Positions 53,076 through 63,190 of a stretch of 64,000 bases of DNA are shown in pieces. Numbering within the stretch: position 1 is the first letter of the stretch; each line of letters starts with the position of its first letter. The stretch comes from Ancylobacter sp. IITR112. Lineage in GTDB: Bacteria > Pseudomonadota > Alphaproteobacteria > Rhizobiales > Xanthobacteraceae. The DNA lies in NCBI RefSeq assembly GCF_041415945.1, contig NZ_JBGCUS010000001.1, forward strand, positions 1,488,001 to 1,552,000, read 5' to 3'. Both the position numbers and the translations under genes were made by a program. Below the pieces are notes generated by a model, which worked only from the letters and a program-made list of their open reading frames with translations, ran no database searches and was not told the DNA's origin.

Positions 53076-53281
53076 CCACTCAACTCCGAAGCTCGTGCCG
53101 CAGGCGCCGGAAGGCGTTGCGGCCAGGGGCAGAAAGCACAGGGCGGGTGCCTGATGCAACCATTGCGGCCACAGGCCGGCCCGCCGCAGCGCGGGCCGGA
53201 CGCGGGGTTGCCAGCGCCGGCCGCCCGCGCTACCTCGCCACCCGAGCCATGTCGGCCAAGGCAATGAGGCAGGAGCCGTCC

Positions 53282-53845
53282 ATGATTCTGCGTTTCTTCC
53301 GCCGGAACGACGGAGGCGAGACCATTCAGCGGCTCTATGGCGCGATCGTGGCGCATTCGCGCCAGCCGGTATTTTACACCGATTACGCCGTGCCCGACAC
53401 CATTGAGGGGCGCTTCGAGATGATCCTCGCCCATGCCTTCCTGCTGTTCCATCGCCTCAAGGGCGAGGACGAGGCGCGGCGCGCGCTGGGTCAGGGGGTG
53501 TTCGACGCCTTCTGCACCGACATGGACGCCAATCTGCGCGAAATGGGCGTCGGCGACCTTACCGTGCCGAAGAAGATGAAGAAGGTGGCGGAAGCCTTCT
53601 ATGGCCGCATCGCCGCCTATGAGGCGCCGATCGAGGCGGGCGACCTCGACGCTCTCACCCAGGCGGTGCTGCGCAACGTCCATGGGTCGAAGCCGGCGCA
53701 TGAGGGTGAGGCGCGCGCCTTCGCGCACTATATGATAGCTGCCGTGGCCGCGCTGCGGGCGGTTCCTTTCGCCCGCTTCGCCGCCGGCGACTTGCCGCTG
53801 GCGCCACCGCCCGCTCTCGGCACCACGGAGATCGACCCGTCATGA
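53282..53845 (+). CDS. Ubiquinol-cytochrome c chaperone (CBP3-like)
   Basis: The 187-residue protein matches the CBP3/UQCC1 family: TIQRLYGAIVAHSRQPVFYT, RFEMILAHAFLLFHRL, GQGVFDAFCTDMDANLREMG and VPKKMKKVAEAFYGR. In mitochondria this factor helps cytochrome b assembly of complex III, and the bacterial role is presumed similar. AGGAG precedes the ATG at 53282. It overlaps the following YceD gene by four bases. Confidence 0.88.
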   Translation: MILRFFRRNDGGETIQRLYGAIVAHSRQPVFYTDYAVPDTIEGRFEMILAHAFLLFHRLKGEDEARRALGQGVFDAFCTDMDANLREMGVGDLTVPKKMKKVAEAFYGRIAAYEAPIEAGDLDALTQAVLRNVHGSKPAHEGEARAFAHYMIAAVAALRAVPFARFAAGDLPLAPPPALGTTEIDPS

Positions 53846-54381
53846 CCGATACATCGCCGCTGTCCCATCCTGTCCTCGTCGCCAGCCTGCCGGATGAGGG
53901 GCTGACGCTGAAGATCGCGCCGGACGCCGCCACCCGCGCCACGCTGGCGGCCGATCTCGGCATCCCCGGCATTGCCTCGCTGAACGCAGAGGTGACGCTG
54001 ACCCCGGGCCGTGGTGGCACGGTTCATGTCACCGGCCGGGTCGATGCGGTCGTCACCCAGACCTGCGTGGTGACGCTGGAGGATTTCGACGCCCGGGTTT
54101 CCGAGGCGATTGACCTGCGCTTCGCCCCGCCTGAGAAGCTGCCGGAGATCCGCCCCGGCGCGGAAATCGACGTGTCCGAACTCGATCTGCCCGACCCGCT
54201 GGTCGATGGCAGCATCGACGCAGGCGCCGTGGTGGCGGAATTCCTCGCCCTCGGCCTCGATCCCTATCCGCGTAAGCCCGACGCGCATTTCGAAGGACCG
54301 GCCGAGCCGGGGCCGGTGGAAACATCGCCTTTCGCGGCGCTGGCCAAGCTGCGCGGGAGCGGCGAGGGCAATGCCGATTAG
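53842..54381 (+). CDS. YceD family protein (DUF177)
   Basis: The 179-residue protein shows the DUF177 core QTCVVTLEDFDARVSEAIDL with a single conserved cysteine and the acidic motif LPDPLVDGSIDAGAVVAEF. In most bacteria yceD stands before rpmF and plsX, and here plsX follows without rpmF. YceD is thought to act in 23S rRNA or ribosome assembly. It is coupled to the chaperone gene by an ATGA overlap. Confidence 0.88.
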   Translation: MTDTSPLSHPVLVASLPDEGLTLKIAPDAATRATLAADLGIPGIASLNAEVTLTPGRGGTVHVTGRVDAVVTQTCVVTLEDFDARVSEAIDLRFAPPEKLPEIRPGAEIDVSELDLPDPLVDGSIDAGAVVAEFLALGLDPYPRKPDAHFEGPAEPGPVETSPFAALAKLRGSGEGNAD

Positions 54382-54502
54382 GCCGGGGCAGGGCGGGGAA
54401 ATGCAACGCAGCTATTGTCAGGACCGCTCAACTCGGGCATGCCGTCAGCGCGACGCTGGCGTCGCCCCGCCGTCCCCGCGATCAATGAGACCCCGCCGCT
54501 AG

Positions 54503-55582
54503 ATGTCCTCGCCCGTTCGAATAGCGCTCGACGTCATGGGCGGCGACCATGGACCCGACGTGGTCCTTCCCGGCGCCGAGATCGCGCTCACCCGCCATCC
54601 CGACATCGTCTTTCTGCTCTATGGCGATTCCGCGCGGATCGGGACTCTGCTCAAGGACCGCCCGCGGCTGGCGGCGGCGAGCACCGTCGTGCACACCGAT
54701 GTGGTCGTGCGGATGGACGACAAGCCGAGCCAGGCGCTGCGCCAGGGCCGGCGCGTCTCTTCCATGTGGCGCGCCATCGACGCGGTGCGGGTGGGCGAGG
54801 CCGACTGCGCCGTCTCCGCCGGCAATACCGGCGCGCTGATGGCGATGGCCAAGGTCAACCTCAAGATGATGGCCGGCATCAGCCGTCCGGCGATTGCCTG
54901 CCTGTGGCCAACCATGCGCGGAGAGAGCGTGGTGCTCGATGTCGGCGCTTCGATCGGCGCGACGGCGCAGCATCTCGTCGACATGGCGGTGATGGGCGCG
55001 GCGATGGCGCGAATCGTCTTCGACATAGAGCGGCCTTCGGTCGGGCTGCTCAATGTCGGCGTCGAGGAGATCAAGGGCGTCGAGGAGGTGAAGGATGCCG
55101 CCGCCGCCCTGCGCGCGTCCGAGCATCCCGGCCTTGCCTATCACGGCTTCATCGAGGGCGACGATATCGGCCGCGGCAGCGTCGACGTGGTCGTCACCGA
55201 GGGCTTTTCCGGCAATATCGCGCTCAAGACCGCCGAGGGCACGGCCAAGCAGGTCTCGGAATTCCTGCGCGGCGCCATCAGCCGCAGCTTCATGGCCAGG
55301 ATCGGCTATCTGCTGGCGAAAGGCGCGTTCCGGGCGCTGCGGGAAAAGCTCGACCCGCGCAAGTCCAATGGCGGCGTGTTTCTCGGCCTCAATGGCGTCG
55401 TGATCAAGAGCCATGGCGGTACCGATGCCGAGGGTTTCGCCTCGGCGGTCGATATCGGCTACGACATGGTCCGCTACCAGCTTCTCTCCCGCATCGAAGC
55501 GGGAATGAATGATCGTCCGCAGGTCAGCCATGCCGGCGCTGCGGATGCCACCGTCTCTGACGAGTTACAGGTTCCATCGTGA
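54503..55582 (+). CDS. plsX: Phosphate acyltransferase PlsX
   Basis: The 359-residue protein transfers acyl groups from acyl-ACP to phosphate for phospholipid synthesis. Motifs are [36 protein letters not shown], and [18 protein letters not shown]. It overlaps fabH by four bases (GTGA). No ribosome-binding site is obvious before the ATG at 54503, and the 121-base gap after yceD holds no rpmF. Confidence 0.95.
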   Translation: MSSPVRIALDVMGGDHGPDVVLPGAEIALTRHPDIVFLLYGDSARIGTLLKDRPRLAAASTVVHTDVVVRMDDKPSQALRQGRRVSSMWRAIDAVRVGEADCAVSAGNTGALMAMAKVNLKMMAGISRPAIACLWPTMRGESVVLDVGASIGATAQHLVDMAVMGAAMARIVFDIERPSVGLLNVGVEEIKGVEEVKDAAAALRASEHPGLAYHGFIEGDDIGRGSVDVVVTEGFSGNIALKTAEGTAKQVSEFLRGAISRSFMARIGYLLAKGAFRALREKLDPRKSNGGVFLGLNGVVIKSHGGTDAEGFASAVDIGYDMVRYQLLSRIEAGMNDRPQVSHAGAADATVSDELQVPS

Positions 55583-56550
55583 GTGCAATCCGTTCCGTCG
55601 TGCGTGGTGTCGGCTCCTATCTGCCGGCCCGCTGTCTGACCAATGCCGACCTCGCGCAGATGGTCGACACCTCCGATGAATGGATCGTCCAGCGCACGGG
55701 CATCCGCACGCGGCACATAGCGGCGGAAGGCGAAGTGACCTCCGACCTCGCCATCCACGCCGCGAAGGCGGCGCTGGCCGATGCCGGGCTGACGCCCAAT
55801 GATATCGACCTCATCGTGCTGGCCACCTCGACCCCGGACAACACCTTTCCCGCCACGGCGGTGAGCGTGCAGGCCGGGCTCGGCATGACCCATGGCGCGG
55901 CATTCGACCTGCAGGCGGTGTGCTCGGGCTTCGTCTTCGCCCTCGCCACGGCCGATAATTTCCTGAAATCCGGCGCCTATCGCCGCTGTCTGGTCATCGG
56001 CGCGGAAACCTTCTCCCGCATCCTGGACTGGTCGGACCGCACCACCTGCGTGCTGTTCGGCGACGGTGCCGGCGCGCTGGTACTGGAAGCGGTGCGCGAC
56101 GGCGATGAGGGGCGCGGCATCCTCACCTCGCATCTGCGCTCGGACGGGCGGCACAAGCACAAGCTCTATGTCGATGGCGGCGTGTCCTCCACCCGCAGCG
56201 TCGGCTTCCTGCGCATGGAAGGCCGCGAGGTGTTCCGCCACGCCGTGGGGATGATCACCGATGTGATCGTCGACGCTTTCCAGGCCACCGGCGAGTCGGC
56301 GGAGACCATCGACTGGTTCGTGCCGCACCAGGCCAATCGCCGCATCATCGACGCCAGCGCGGTCAAGCTCGGCATCGCACCGGAGAAGGTGGTCATCACC
56401 GTCGACAAGCATGGCAACACCTCCGCGGCCTCGATCCCGCTGGCGCTGGCTGCGGCCTATGCCGATGGCCGCATCAAGCGCGGCGATCTGGTGCTGCTGG
56501 AAGCCATGGGCGGCGGCTTCACCTGGGCATCCGCGCTCGTGCGCTGGTAA
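55579..56550 (+). CDS. fabH: Beta-ketoacyl-ACP synthase III
   Basis: The 323-residue thiolase-fold enzyme starts fatty acid synthesis by condensing acetyl-CoA with malonyl-ACP. The catalytic triad is visible as Cys115 (LQAVCSGF), His250 (VPHQANRR) and Asn280 (KHGNTSAAS). It starts with GTG overlapping plsX. ihfA follows 98 bases later. Confidence 0.96.
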   Translation: MSAIRSVVRGVGSYLPARCLTNADLAQMVDTSDEWIVQRTGIRTRHIAAEGEVTSDLAIHAAKAALADAGLTPNDIDLIVLATSTPDNTFPATAVSVQAGLGMTHGAAFDLQAVCSGFVFALATADNFLKSGAYRRCLVIGAETFSRILDWSDRTTCVLFGDGAGALVLEAVRDGDEGRGILTSHLRSDGRHKHKLYVDGGVSSTRSVGFLRMEGREVFRHAVGMITDVIVDAFQATGESAETIDWFVPHQANRRIIDASAVKLGIAPEKVVITVDKHGNTSAASIPLALAAAYADGRIKRGDLVLLEAMGGGFTWASALVRW

Positions 56551-56648
56551 TACGCGCCGCAGGCGCGAAGCGCCGTTGACCGGCAAGGGCGACGGCGCCT
56601 AGTTTGACGTTCATTAACAGCGGCTCCGACGGGACAGGGAACACGGCA

Positions 56649-56954
56649 ATGGCAGGTCGCACCATCACGCGCGCCGATCTGTGCGAGGCGGTTTATCAGC
56701 GGGTTGGGCTTTCGCGCACGGAATCGGCGGCGCTGGTCGAGACGGTTCTATCGGAGATCGCCGACTGCGTCGCACGCGGCGAGACGGTGAAGCTCTCGTC
56801 CTTCGGCTCCTTCGTGGTGCGGCAGAAGGGCGAGCGCATCGGCCGCAACCCGAAGACCGGCGAGGAAGTGCCGATCGCCCCGCGCCGGGTGATGGTGTTC
56901 AAGCCCTCCAACATCCTCAAGCAGCAGATCAATCGGGCCTCGCCGGAGTCGTGA
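56649..56954 (+). CDS. ihfA: Integration host factor subunit alpha
   Basis: The 101-residue DNA-bending protein shows [40 protein letters not shown], and the DNA-intercalating arm [25 protein letters not shown] lies upstream of the ATG at 56649. Its stop overlaps the GTG of the MerR gene by four bases, an order typical of alphaproteobacteria. IHF is also a host factor for phage integration. Confidence 0.95.
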   Translation: MAGRTITRADLCEAVYQRVGLSRTESAALVETVLSEIADCVARGETVKLSSFGSFVVRQKGERIGRNPKTGEEVPIAPRRVMVFKPSNILKQQINRASPES

Positions 56955-58006
56955 GCGCGCGGCAGGACCAGTCGGGGGCGGAGAAGGGGCCTGACGCCTT
57001 CCGCACGATCAGCGAGGTCGCCGAAGACCTCGACCTCCCCCAGCACGTCCTGCGCTTCTGGGAGACCCGCTTCCCGCAGATCCGGCCGCTCAAGCGCGGC
57101 GGCGGGCGACGCTATTACCGCCCGGACGATGTCGAATTGCTGCGCGGCATCCGCCATCTGCTTTACGGAGAAGGCTATACGATCCGCGGTGTCCAGCGCA
57201 TCCTGAAGGAGGAGGGGCCGCGCTATGTGCAGGCCCTCGCCCGCGACTTGGACGCCGAGGCGCCGGCTTTCGTGGAGGGGCGCCGGGACGCGATGGACGA
57301 TGAGGCGCCGCCGCGCCAGCCGGCAGCCAGGCCGCAGCAGGTTCCCGTGCCGGAGTCGCACCCGGCGCCCGAACGGAGCTTCGCACCCGACGAACCGGAT
57401 GGCGGCTCCTTTGGCGGTAGTTTCGACCTGATGCCGGGCCACGCGCGGCCGCTGTCGGAGGACACGGGAGCGCGGGAAGGCATGGCTGCGCGGGACGATA
57501 TGGCTGCCCGACGCGGCCGGCGGCGGCCGGAGAGCGCGCCCGATCATCTCGACCTGCCGCTGCTCGCCGATCTCGCTCCGCCGCCCCGGCCCGCGCAAAG
57601 CGAGCCGGCGATGCGCGCCGTGCCGCCGGTGCCCGGCCGCGCCGCAGCGGACCCTTTCCTTGCCGAGCCGCATTTTCCCGAACTCCACCCGGCCGCCGGG
57701 TCGGGGGAAGGGTTGGCGCCGGAAGCGCGCCCGGCCGAGCCGCGCCCCTCCTTCCCCTTCCGTCCGGTGGGGCCGGGGCCGGCGACGCCGGCGATCGACG
57801 ATATGCTGAACTATGTGCCGGAACGGGCGCGCGCGCCACTGCCGGTGGACGCGCCGCCATCGCACCCGGCGACCGCCGCGCCTTCCGCTGGGCTCTCGGC
57901 GCGCGCCGGGCTCAGCCGCGACGAGGTGCAGCGGCTGCAGGCGGCGCTGCACGAATTGCAGGAGTGCCAGCGGCTGCTCGACGCCGCGCGGGACCGGAGC
58001 AACTGA
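56951..58006 (+). CDS. MerR-family regulator with long disordered tail
   Basis: The 351-residue protein has an N-terminal MerR winged helix ([50 protein letters not shown]). Residues ~100–315 are Pro/Arg/Ala-rich and likely disordered. The last ~30 residues form a short coiled coil ([18 protein letters not shown]). It is a conserved partner of ihfA in Hyphomicrobiales, with unknown targets. GTG 56951 overlaps ihfA, so they are coupled. Confidence 0.88.
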   Translation: MSARQDQSGAEKGPDAFRTISEVAEDLDLPQHVLRFWETRFPQIRPLKRGGGRRYYRPDDVELLRGIRHLLYGEGYTIRGVQRILKEEGPRYVQALARDLDAEAPAFVEGRRDAMDDEAPPRQPAARPQQVPVPESHPAPERSFAPDEPDGGSFGGSFDLMPGHARPLSEDTGAREGMAARDDMAARRGRRRPESAPDHLDLPLLADLAPPPRPAQSEPAMRAVPPVPGRAAADPFLAEPHFPELHPAAGSGEGLAPEARPAEPRPSFPFRPVGPGPATPAIDDMLNYVPERARAPLPVDAPPSHPATAAPSAGLSARAGLSRDEVQRLQAALHELQECQRLLDAARDRSN

Positions 58007-58039
58007 ACGCGCGCCCCGGTCCGCGAGTGGGCCGAGGCG

Positions 58040-58468
58040 TCAGTCGACGACCGCTATATCGACCTTCGCGACACCGCGCTTGCGGAAGCCGAGTTCATCG
58101 GCCACGGCGGTCGACACGTCGATGATGCGTCCCCTGACGAAGGGACCGCGATCATTGATCCGCACCACCACCGAGCGGCCATTGGCCTTGTTGGTGACGC
58201 GAACCCGGGTGTTGAAGGGCAGGCTGCGATGCGCCGCCGTCATGGCCTTGGCGCTGTGCCGTTCCCCATTGGCGGTGCGTCCGCCATAGCCGTAATAGGA
58301 CGCCATGCCGGACGTCGCGGTGAGGCTGGTCTTCTTTGAACTTGCAAGGGCAGCATTGCCGCCGGCGATAAAGATGATCCCCGTCGCGAATGCCGCGCCG
58401 GCGACCCGTCCCATTCCCCAAGCCGTCAATACCTTCGTCCTTCTCCTGTTGGTGAAGGGGCGATGCAT
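58040..58468 (-). CDS. RlpA-like septal ring lytic transglycosylase domain protein
   Basis: The ~142-residue precursor has a hydrophobic signal (AGAAFATGIIFIAGGNAAL) followed by a double-psi beta-barrel: GMASYYGYGGRTANGERHS, MTAAHRSLPFNTRVRVTN and VVRINDRGPFVRGRIIDVS, with the aspartate of NDRGPF conserved. It lacks a SPOR domain, so it may act more generally than septal RlpA. Start 58468 is one of several in-frame ATGs. None has a good ribosome-binding site. Confidence 0.83.
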   Translation of the reverse strand: MHRPFTNRRRTKVLTAWGMGRVAGAAFATGIIFIAGGNAALASSKKTSLTATSGMASYYGYGGRTANGERHSAKAMTAAHRSLPFNTRVRVTNKANGRSVVVRINDRGPFVRGRIIDVSTAVADELGFRKRGVAKVDIAVVD

Positions 58469-58808
58469 GAAAAGGAAATGTGGCAGGGGCATCACGACAT
58501 TGTGGCTATAACGCGCAGCGTCGAAGCATGTCGTTGTTGGCATGATAATAATATCCGCCAGTAGATCAAGGCTCGACTTGGTCCGTCCCCAGTCGAAATC
58601 CCTCACTCACATCCGGGGTGCGCGGACTGTAGCCAGCGACGCAAGGCGTTGAATATAGATGGCATTACAGATATGCGCAGCGGCCCACGGGCTAGTCTGC
58701 GAGAGTTAGAGAGCGCCGCGCTCATCCTAAAGCGCCGATGGATTTCCGGCCCGTCCGGGTGCTATTCCAGCGCCACGGGCTGCGGCCATTTGTCGAGGGA
58801 GCGTTGGA

Positions 58809-60350
58809 ATGGCGACGAACGAAACCTGCCAGTCGAAGCCGGTGACGGAAGAGGTCGCCGGCCTGCTCCGCAGCCTCGGCGTCGCCGAGACCAACTGGCG
58901 CGGCGGCACGCGGCCGGTGCGCTCGCCCATCACCGGCGCGGTAGTCGCCCAGGTGGCCGAGGCGCAGGTCGCGGAGGTCGGAGAGGCGGTGGAACGCGCT
59001 GTCGCGGCCTTCGAGGCGTGGCGCACCGTGCCGGCGCCGCGCCGGGGCGAGCTGGTGCGCCTGCTGGGCGAGGAACTGCGCGCCAACAAGGCCGATCTCG
59101 GCCGGCTTGTGACGCTGGAGGCGGGCAAGATCATCTCCGAGGGTCTCGGCGAGGTGCAGGAGATGATCGACATTTGCGACTTCGCCGTCGGCCTGTCGCG
59201 CCAGCTCTACGGCCTCACCATCGCCTCGGAACGCCCCGGCCATCGCATGATGGAAACCTGGCATCCCGTGGGGCCGGTGGCGATCATCACCGCGTTCAAT
59301 TTCCCCGTCGCCGTCTGGTCGTGGAACGCGGCGCTGGCGCTGGTGTGCGGCAACAGCGTCATGTGGAAGCCGTCGGAAAAGACACCGTTGACGGCGCTGG
59401 CGGTGCAGGCGCTGTTCGAGCGCGCCGCCTTCCGCTTCGGCGGGGCGCCGGAGGGATTGTCGCAAGTGCTGATCGGCGGCGCCGAGATCGGCGCCGCGCT
59501 CACCGACGAGCCGCGCATTCCCGTCGTTTCCGCCACCGGCTCGACGCGGATGGGCCGCATTGTCGGCGAACGGGTGGTCCGCCGCTTCGGGCGTTCGATT
59601 CTCGAACTCGGCGGCAATAATGCCGCCATTGTCTGTCCCTCGGCGGATCTCGACCTCGCTCTGCGCGGCATAGCCTTCGCCGCCATGGGCACGGCCGGGC
59701 AGCGCTGCACCACGCTGCGCCGCCTCATCGTGCATGAGAGCGTCTATGATACGCTGGTGCCGCGCCTCGCCAAGGCCTATGGCTCGGTCGGCATCGGCGA
59801 TCCGCGCGAGGCGGGGACGCTGATCGGCCCGCTGATCGACAAGGCCGCCTTCGACGCGATGCAGGCCGCGCTCGATGCGGCCCGCGCGGCGGGCGGGCGG
59901 GTGCATGGCGGCGAGCGCGTCGATGTCGGCGGGCATGGGGATGCCTATTATGTCCGCCCGGCGCTGGTCGAACTCGACGCGCAGATCGACATCGTCAGGC
60001 ACGAGACCTTCGCGCCGATCCTCTATGTGCTGCGCTGCACCGGCCTGCCGGAGGCGATCAAGCTGCACAACGGCGTGCCGCAGGGCCTGTCCTCGTCGAT
60101 CTTCACCAATGATCTGCGCGAGGCGGAGACCTTCCTGTCGGCGGAAGGCTCGGATTGCGGCATCGCCAATGTCAATATCGGCCCTTCGGGCGCGGAAATC
60201 GGCGGGGCGTTCGGCGGCGAGAAGGAGACGGGCGGCGGGCGTGAATCCGGTTCCGACGCCTGGAAGGCCTATATGCGGCGCGCCACCAACACCATCAACT
60301 ATTCCCGCGCCCTGCCGCTGGCTCAGGGTGTGTCGTTCGACATCGACTGA
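58809..60350 (+). CDS. Aldehyde dehydrogenase, ALDH7 (aminoadipate semialdehyde) type
   Basis: The 513-residue enzyme has catalytic Cys300 (TAGQRCTTLRR) and Glu266 (SILELGGNNAA), and the NAD site ITAFNFPVAVW. The signature SAEGSDCGIANVNIGPSGAE and ESGSDAWKAYMRR near the C terminus points to the ALDH7/AmaB group, which oxidises aminoadipate semialdehyde (piperideine-6-carboxylate) in lysine breakdown. GGGAG precedes the ATG. Its last 28 bases overlap the convergent nitroreductase gene. Confidence 0.9.
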   Translation: MATNETCQSKPVTEEVAGLLRSLGVAETNWRGGTRPVRSPITGAVVAQVAEAQVAEVGEAVERAVAAFEAWRTVPAPRRGELVRLLGEELRANKADLGRLVTLEAGKIISEGLGEVQEMIDICDFAVGLSRQLYGLTIASERPGHRMMETWHPVGPVAIITAFNFPVAVWSWNAALALVCGNSVMWKPSEKTPLTALAVQALFERAAFRFGGAPEGLSQVLIGGAEIGAALTDEPRIPVVSATGSTRMGRIVGERVVRRFGRSILELGGNNAAIVCPSADLDLALRGIAFAAMGTAGQRCTTLRRLIVHESVYDTLVPRLAKAYGSVGIGDPREAGTLIGPLIDKAAFDAMQAALDAARAAGGRVHGGERVDVGGHGDAYYVRPALVELDAQIDIVRHETFAPILYVLRCTGLPEAIKLHNGVPQGLSSSIFTNDLREAETFLSAEGSDCGIANVNIGPSGAEIGGAFGGEKETGGGRESGSDAWKAYMRRATNTINYSRALPLAQGVSFDID

Positions 60351-60994
60351 TCGGGCGACCAGAAACGTACCACCGCGTCGAGGGCCGGCCGCGGCCGGTC
60401 CTCGGTGATGCGCGTCGGCCGGCCGATATGAATGAAGCCGGCGATCCGTTCGCCCGACCCCACGCCGAGCAGAGCGGCGGCTTCAGGGTCGCGCCCGGGC
60501 CATTTCAATAGCCACTGCGTGGCAAAGCCCATCGCGACCGCGCCCGCTGTGAGCGCCATGCCTGCGGCACCGGCGGACAGCAGCTGATTCCACTCCGGCA
60601 CCTTCGCCGCCGGATCGGGGCAACTCACCAGCACCACCGTGACCGGGGCGCGCATCAGATACTCCGTCCACATCTGCGCTTTCGCCGGCGGCAGATCCGG
60701 ATTCTGCCGGGCATAAAGCGCGTCGAGCCGGGTGCCGAGCCCGCCCCGCGCCGTGCCGGCGAGCACAATGAAGCGCCAGGGAACCAGCCGGCCATGATCG
60801 GGCACCCGCGCCGCCAGGGTGAGCAGGCGCCGCAGTTCCTCCTCCGTCGGCCCCGGCTCGGCTAGGCCGCGCAGCGGGGAGGAACGGCGCGTCTCCAGCC
60901 GTTCCAGCATCGGTGCGCAGGCGGGAATGTCGAGCGCGGGAGCGTTCTCGCCGTCGGTGGCGGGGGCGTGCGGGTGCAGGGAGTGGTGCATCAT
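60323..60994 (-). CDS. Nitroreductase family protein
   Basis: The 223-residue flavoprotein shows MLERLETRRSSPLRGLAEPG, AARVPDHGRLVPWRFIVL, and GMALTAGAVAMGFATQWL, typical of the YdjA/BluB-like nitroreductases binding FMN. The substrate is unknown. GGAGG precedes the tandem ATG at 60994/60991. It shares its 3' end with the ALDH gene over 28 bases. Confidence 0.88.
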   Translation of the reverse strand: MMHHSLHPHAPATDGENAPALDIPACAPMLERLETRRSSPLRGLAEPGPTEEELRRLLTLAARVPDHGRLVPWRFIVLAGTARGGLGTRLDALYARQNPDLPPAKAQMWTEYLMRAPVTVVLVSCPDPAAKVPEWNQLLSAGAAGMALTAGAVAMGFATQWLLKWPGRDPEAAALLGVGSGERIAGFIHIGRPTRITEDRPRPALDAVVRFWSPDQSMSNDTP

Positions 60995-61120
60995 TCGGCC
61001 TCCATCACAGAGGGCGAGGATAGCCCAAAGCCGAATGGAAAGCCGCCGCGCCGTCCACAGGGCACGCGGCGGCTTGCATAAGGGCCGGCAAATGGCTAGA
61101 CAGACGGCGCCTCACGGCGT

Positions 61121-61198
61121 CGGAGCGTAGCGCAGCCTGGTTAGCGCACTAGTCTGGGGGACTAGGGGTCGGAGGTTCAAATCCTCTCGCTCCGACCA
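61121..61198 (+). tRNA. tRNA-Pro(GGG)
   Basis: Acceptor CGGAGCG (61121–61127) pairs with CGCTCCG (61188–61194), followed by discriminator A and encoded CCA. The anticodon stem CTAGT/ACTAG encloses CTGGGGG, giving anticodon GGG. The T loop has GGTTCAAATCC. Confidence 0.95.
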
Positions 61199-61307
61199 TT
61201 TCATCGGCCGTCCGCCCTTTCACGGGCATCCCCTTCAGCCGGTACACTTACCCACAGATCGAGACGCTTTAACACGGTGGAAACCATGGCAGTGCCTAAT
61301 AGGCCCC

Positions 61308-62789
61308 ATGATCGACCCGCGCGAAAGCTCACCGCCGACAGCCGCCGCTACCGCCCGTCGGGCGGCGGACGCGGAATCAGCGATTCGGCCGGCGGCGGGC
61401 TTGCCGCTTGCGCGCCGGATGATCATTCCAGCGCTTGCTGCTCTCGCCGTGGCGGGCGTCGCGGGCGAGATCACCGCACCACGCTACGAATCCCGGGCGC
61501 GGCTGTGGATTGACGGGCGCGATGCCGCCGCGGGGCGCGACAGCGTCAAGGTGTTGTCCTCGCGCGACTTCGCCCGGCAGGCAATCGAAAATCACGGGCT
61601 GGCCGGGCGCCTCGCCAACCCGGCGGGGGGCGGCGCCGGCGTGCTCTCCGGCAGCGCTCTCACCCTGGCCGGCTTCGCCCGGCCGCCGGAGACGGCTCCG
61701 ACCTCGCGCGAAACGCTTGCCCTGCGCACGGTGGAGCGCGGGTTGGAGGTGCGCCAGATCGGCGGCGGGCAGGTGGCGATCGACTTCGTGTCGCCGGACC
61801 CTGCGCTGTCGGCCGATGTCGCCAACGCTTTCGCCGCCACCTATGTCGACCTGCGCCAGACGCGCGGCGTGCACGCGGCCGAGCCGGCCGGGCCGGGGCC
61901 GATCCCCGCCCGCGTCATCGCCAATGCCGCGCCCGCGCAGTCGTCGCGCTGGCCGACGCCGCTGCTCTCCAGCCTCGTGGCGGGAATCGGCACCTTCCTG
62001 CTGGTGTTCGGCCTGCAGGGCTGGCTGCGCCGGCGGCAGGGCGCGCCCGGGCATGAACTCGGTGCCGTGCCGCTGCCGGAAACCTCGCCGCGCCCGCGCC
62101 AGCATCTGCCCTGGATCGGCGCCGACACCGGCGAGGCGGCTACGTGCGACGACCTGCCGAGCCCGCTGCGGCTATTGACGCGCGAACGCGAGCAGGCCGA
62201 TCTCGCCCGGCTGGTGGAGCTGCGCGGCAGCGCCGCACGCCTCGTCACCGTCACCGGCAGCCGGCCGGACGAGTCCATCGCCCGTTGCGCGCTGGCCCTT
62301 GGGCGCTCGCTCGCCGGCTCGGCCGAGCGGCGGGTGGTCGTCGTCTGCCTCGATGTCGCCTCGCCCGCGCTCGATGGGCTGACGGCCGATCCCCGTGCAC
62401 CGGGACTGACCGACCTGCTGTCGGGGGTCTGCGGCTTTTCGGACGCCATTCACCGTGAAAGCGCCTCCCGCTGCCACGTCATCCCGCCAGGGCGTGGGGC
62501 GCGCGAGGCGGATGGGCTTGTCACGGCCGACCGGCTTCCTCTGATTCTGACCGCGCTGAAGCAGACCTATGATCACGTGATTGTGGCCGCGCCGCCCTTG
62601 GGCGGCATGGCGGGCGCGGAGCGTCTGGCGGGACTCAGCCCGACCACCATTCTGGTCACCCAGCCGGGAGGGATGGCGACCGACGCGGTGCAGGCCTTCG
62701 ACGCGCTGGCATCGCTCGGCTTCGGCGAAATCGCCATGATCACCTTCACGCCGGAGACGGCCGAGCGGGCGCTCTCGCGCGCGGCGTGA
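61308..62789 (+). CDS. Wzz/BY-kinase-like protein with degenerate ATP loop
   Basis: The 493-residue protein has the layout of a polysaccharide co-polymerase. It has a first membrane helix ([16 protein letters not shown]), a short periplasmic Wzz-like part with [15 protein letters not shown], a second membrane helix ([17 protein letters not shown]), and a cytoplasmic domain like CpsD/BY-kinases. However, the Walker A segment reads [20 protein letters not shown] where active enzymes have GKST, so it should not bind ATP normally. Walker A' ([11 protein letters not shown]) keeps its aspartate. The periplasmic part lacks the long coiled coil. A scaffold role in exopolysaccharide export is possible. 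The start is tentative, as no ribosome-binding site is seen. Confidence 0.7.
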   Translation: MIDPRESSPPTAAATARRAADAESAIRPAAGLPLARRMIIPALAALAVAGVAGEITAPRYESRARLWIDGRDAAAGRDSVKVLSSRDFARQAIENHGLAGRLANPAGGGAGVLSGSALTLAGFARPPETAPTSRETLALRTVERGLEVRQIGGGQVAIDFVSPDPALSADVANAFAATYVDLRQTRGVHAAEPAGPGPIPARVIANAAPAQSSRWPTPLLSSLVAGIGTFLLVFGLQGWLRRRQGAPGHELGAVPLPETSPRPRQHLPWIGADTGEAATCDDLPSPLRLLTREREQADLARLVELRGSAARLVTVTGSRPDESIARCALALGRSLAGSAERRVVVVCLDVASPALDGLTADPRAPGLTDLLSGVCGFSDAIHRESASRCHVIPPGRGAREADGLVTADRLPLILTALKQTYDHVIVAAPPLGGMAGAERLAGLSPTTILVTQPGGMATDAVQAFDALASLGFGEIAMITFTPETAERALSRAA

Positions 62790-62797
62790 GGGCCCTT

Positions 62798-63040
62798 CTA
62801 CAGCGTCTCGGAGCGTCGGTCGTGCCGCTGCATCCAGCGGATAAGCACGGCGGCCGGGACGATCCAGCCAATGCCGAGCACGACATAGGCGACGAACTGC
62901 CAGAGGGCGGGCAGGGTGGTGACGCGCCCCTGCGCCAGCGCCATCGCCGCCAGCGCCCAGCCCAGCACCAGCAGCACCATCAGCACCGTGCCGACGAATT
63001 TGCGCGAGCGGGCGGAAAGACCGGGACGGGGGGCGGACAT
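62798..63040 (-). CDS. DUF2842 membrane protein
   Basis: The 80-residue protein has two membrane helices ([20 protein letters not shown] and [20 protein letters not shown]) and matches the DUF2842 pattern of alphaproteobacteria (short basic N terminus, then the helix pair, then [10 protein letters not shown]). Function unknown. GGAG seven bases upstream of ATG 63040 sets the start. It diverges from ctaA. Confidence 0.78.
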   Translation of the reverse strand: MSAPRPGLSARSRKFVGTVLMVLLVLGWALAAMALAQGRVTTLPALWQFVAYVVLGIGWIVPAAVLIRWMQRHDRRSETL

Positions 63041-63190
63041 GGGCGGCTCCGGGCTGAACGGTCGCGCGAGACAATGAGTCCCGTTGCGCATGGGCGCCGG
63101 CCTCTATATCGCTCGCCGCGCCCGGGTGGAAGCCGCCCGGCGCGGGGTGGCCGGCGGGGCAGGCGGCCGCCAATGCAGGGAGCGCCCACC

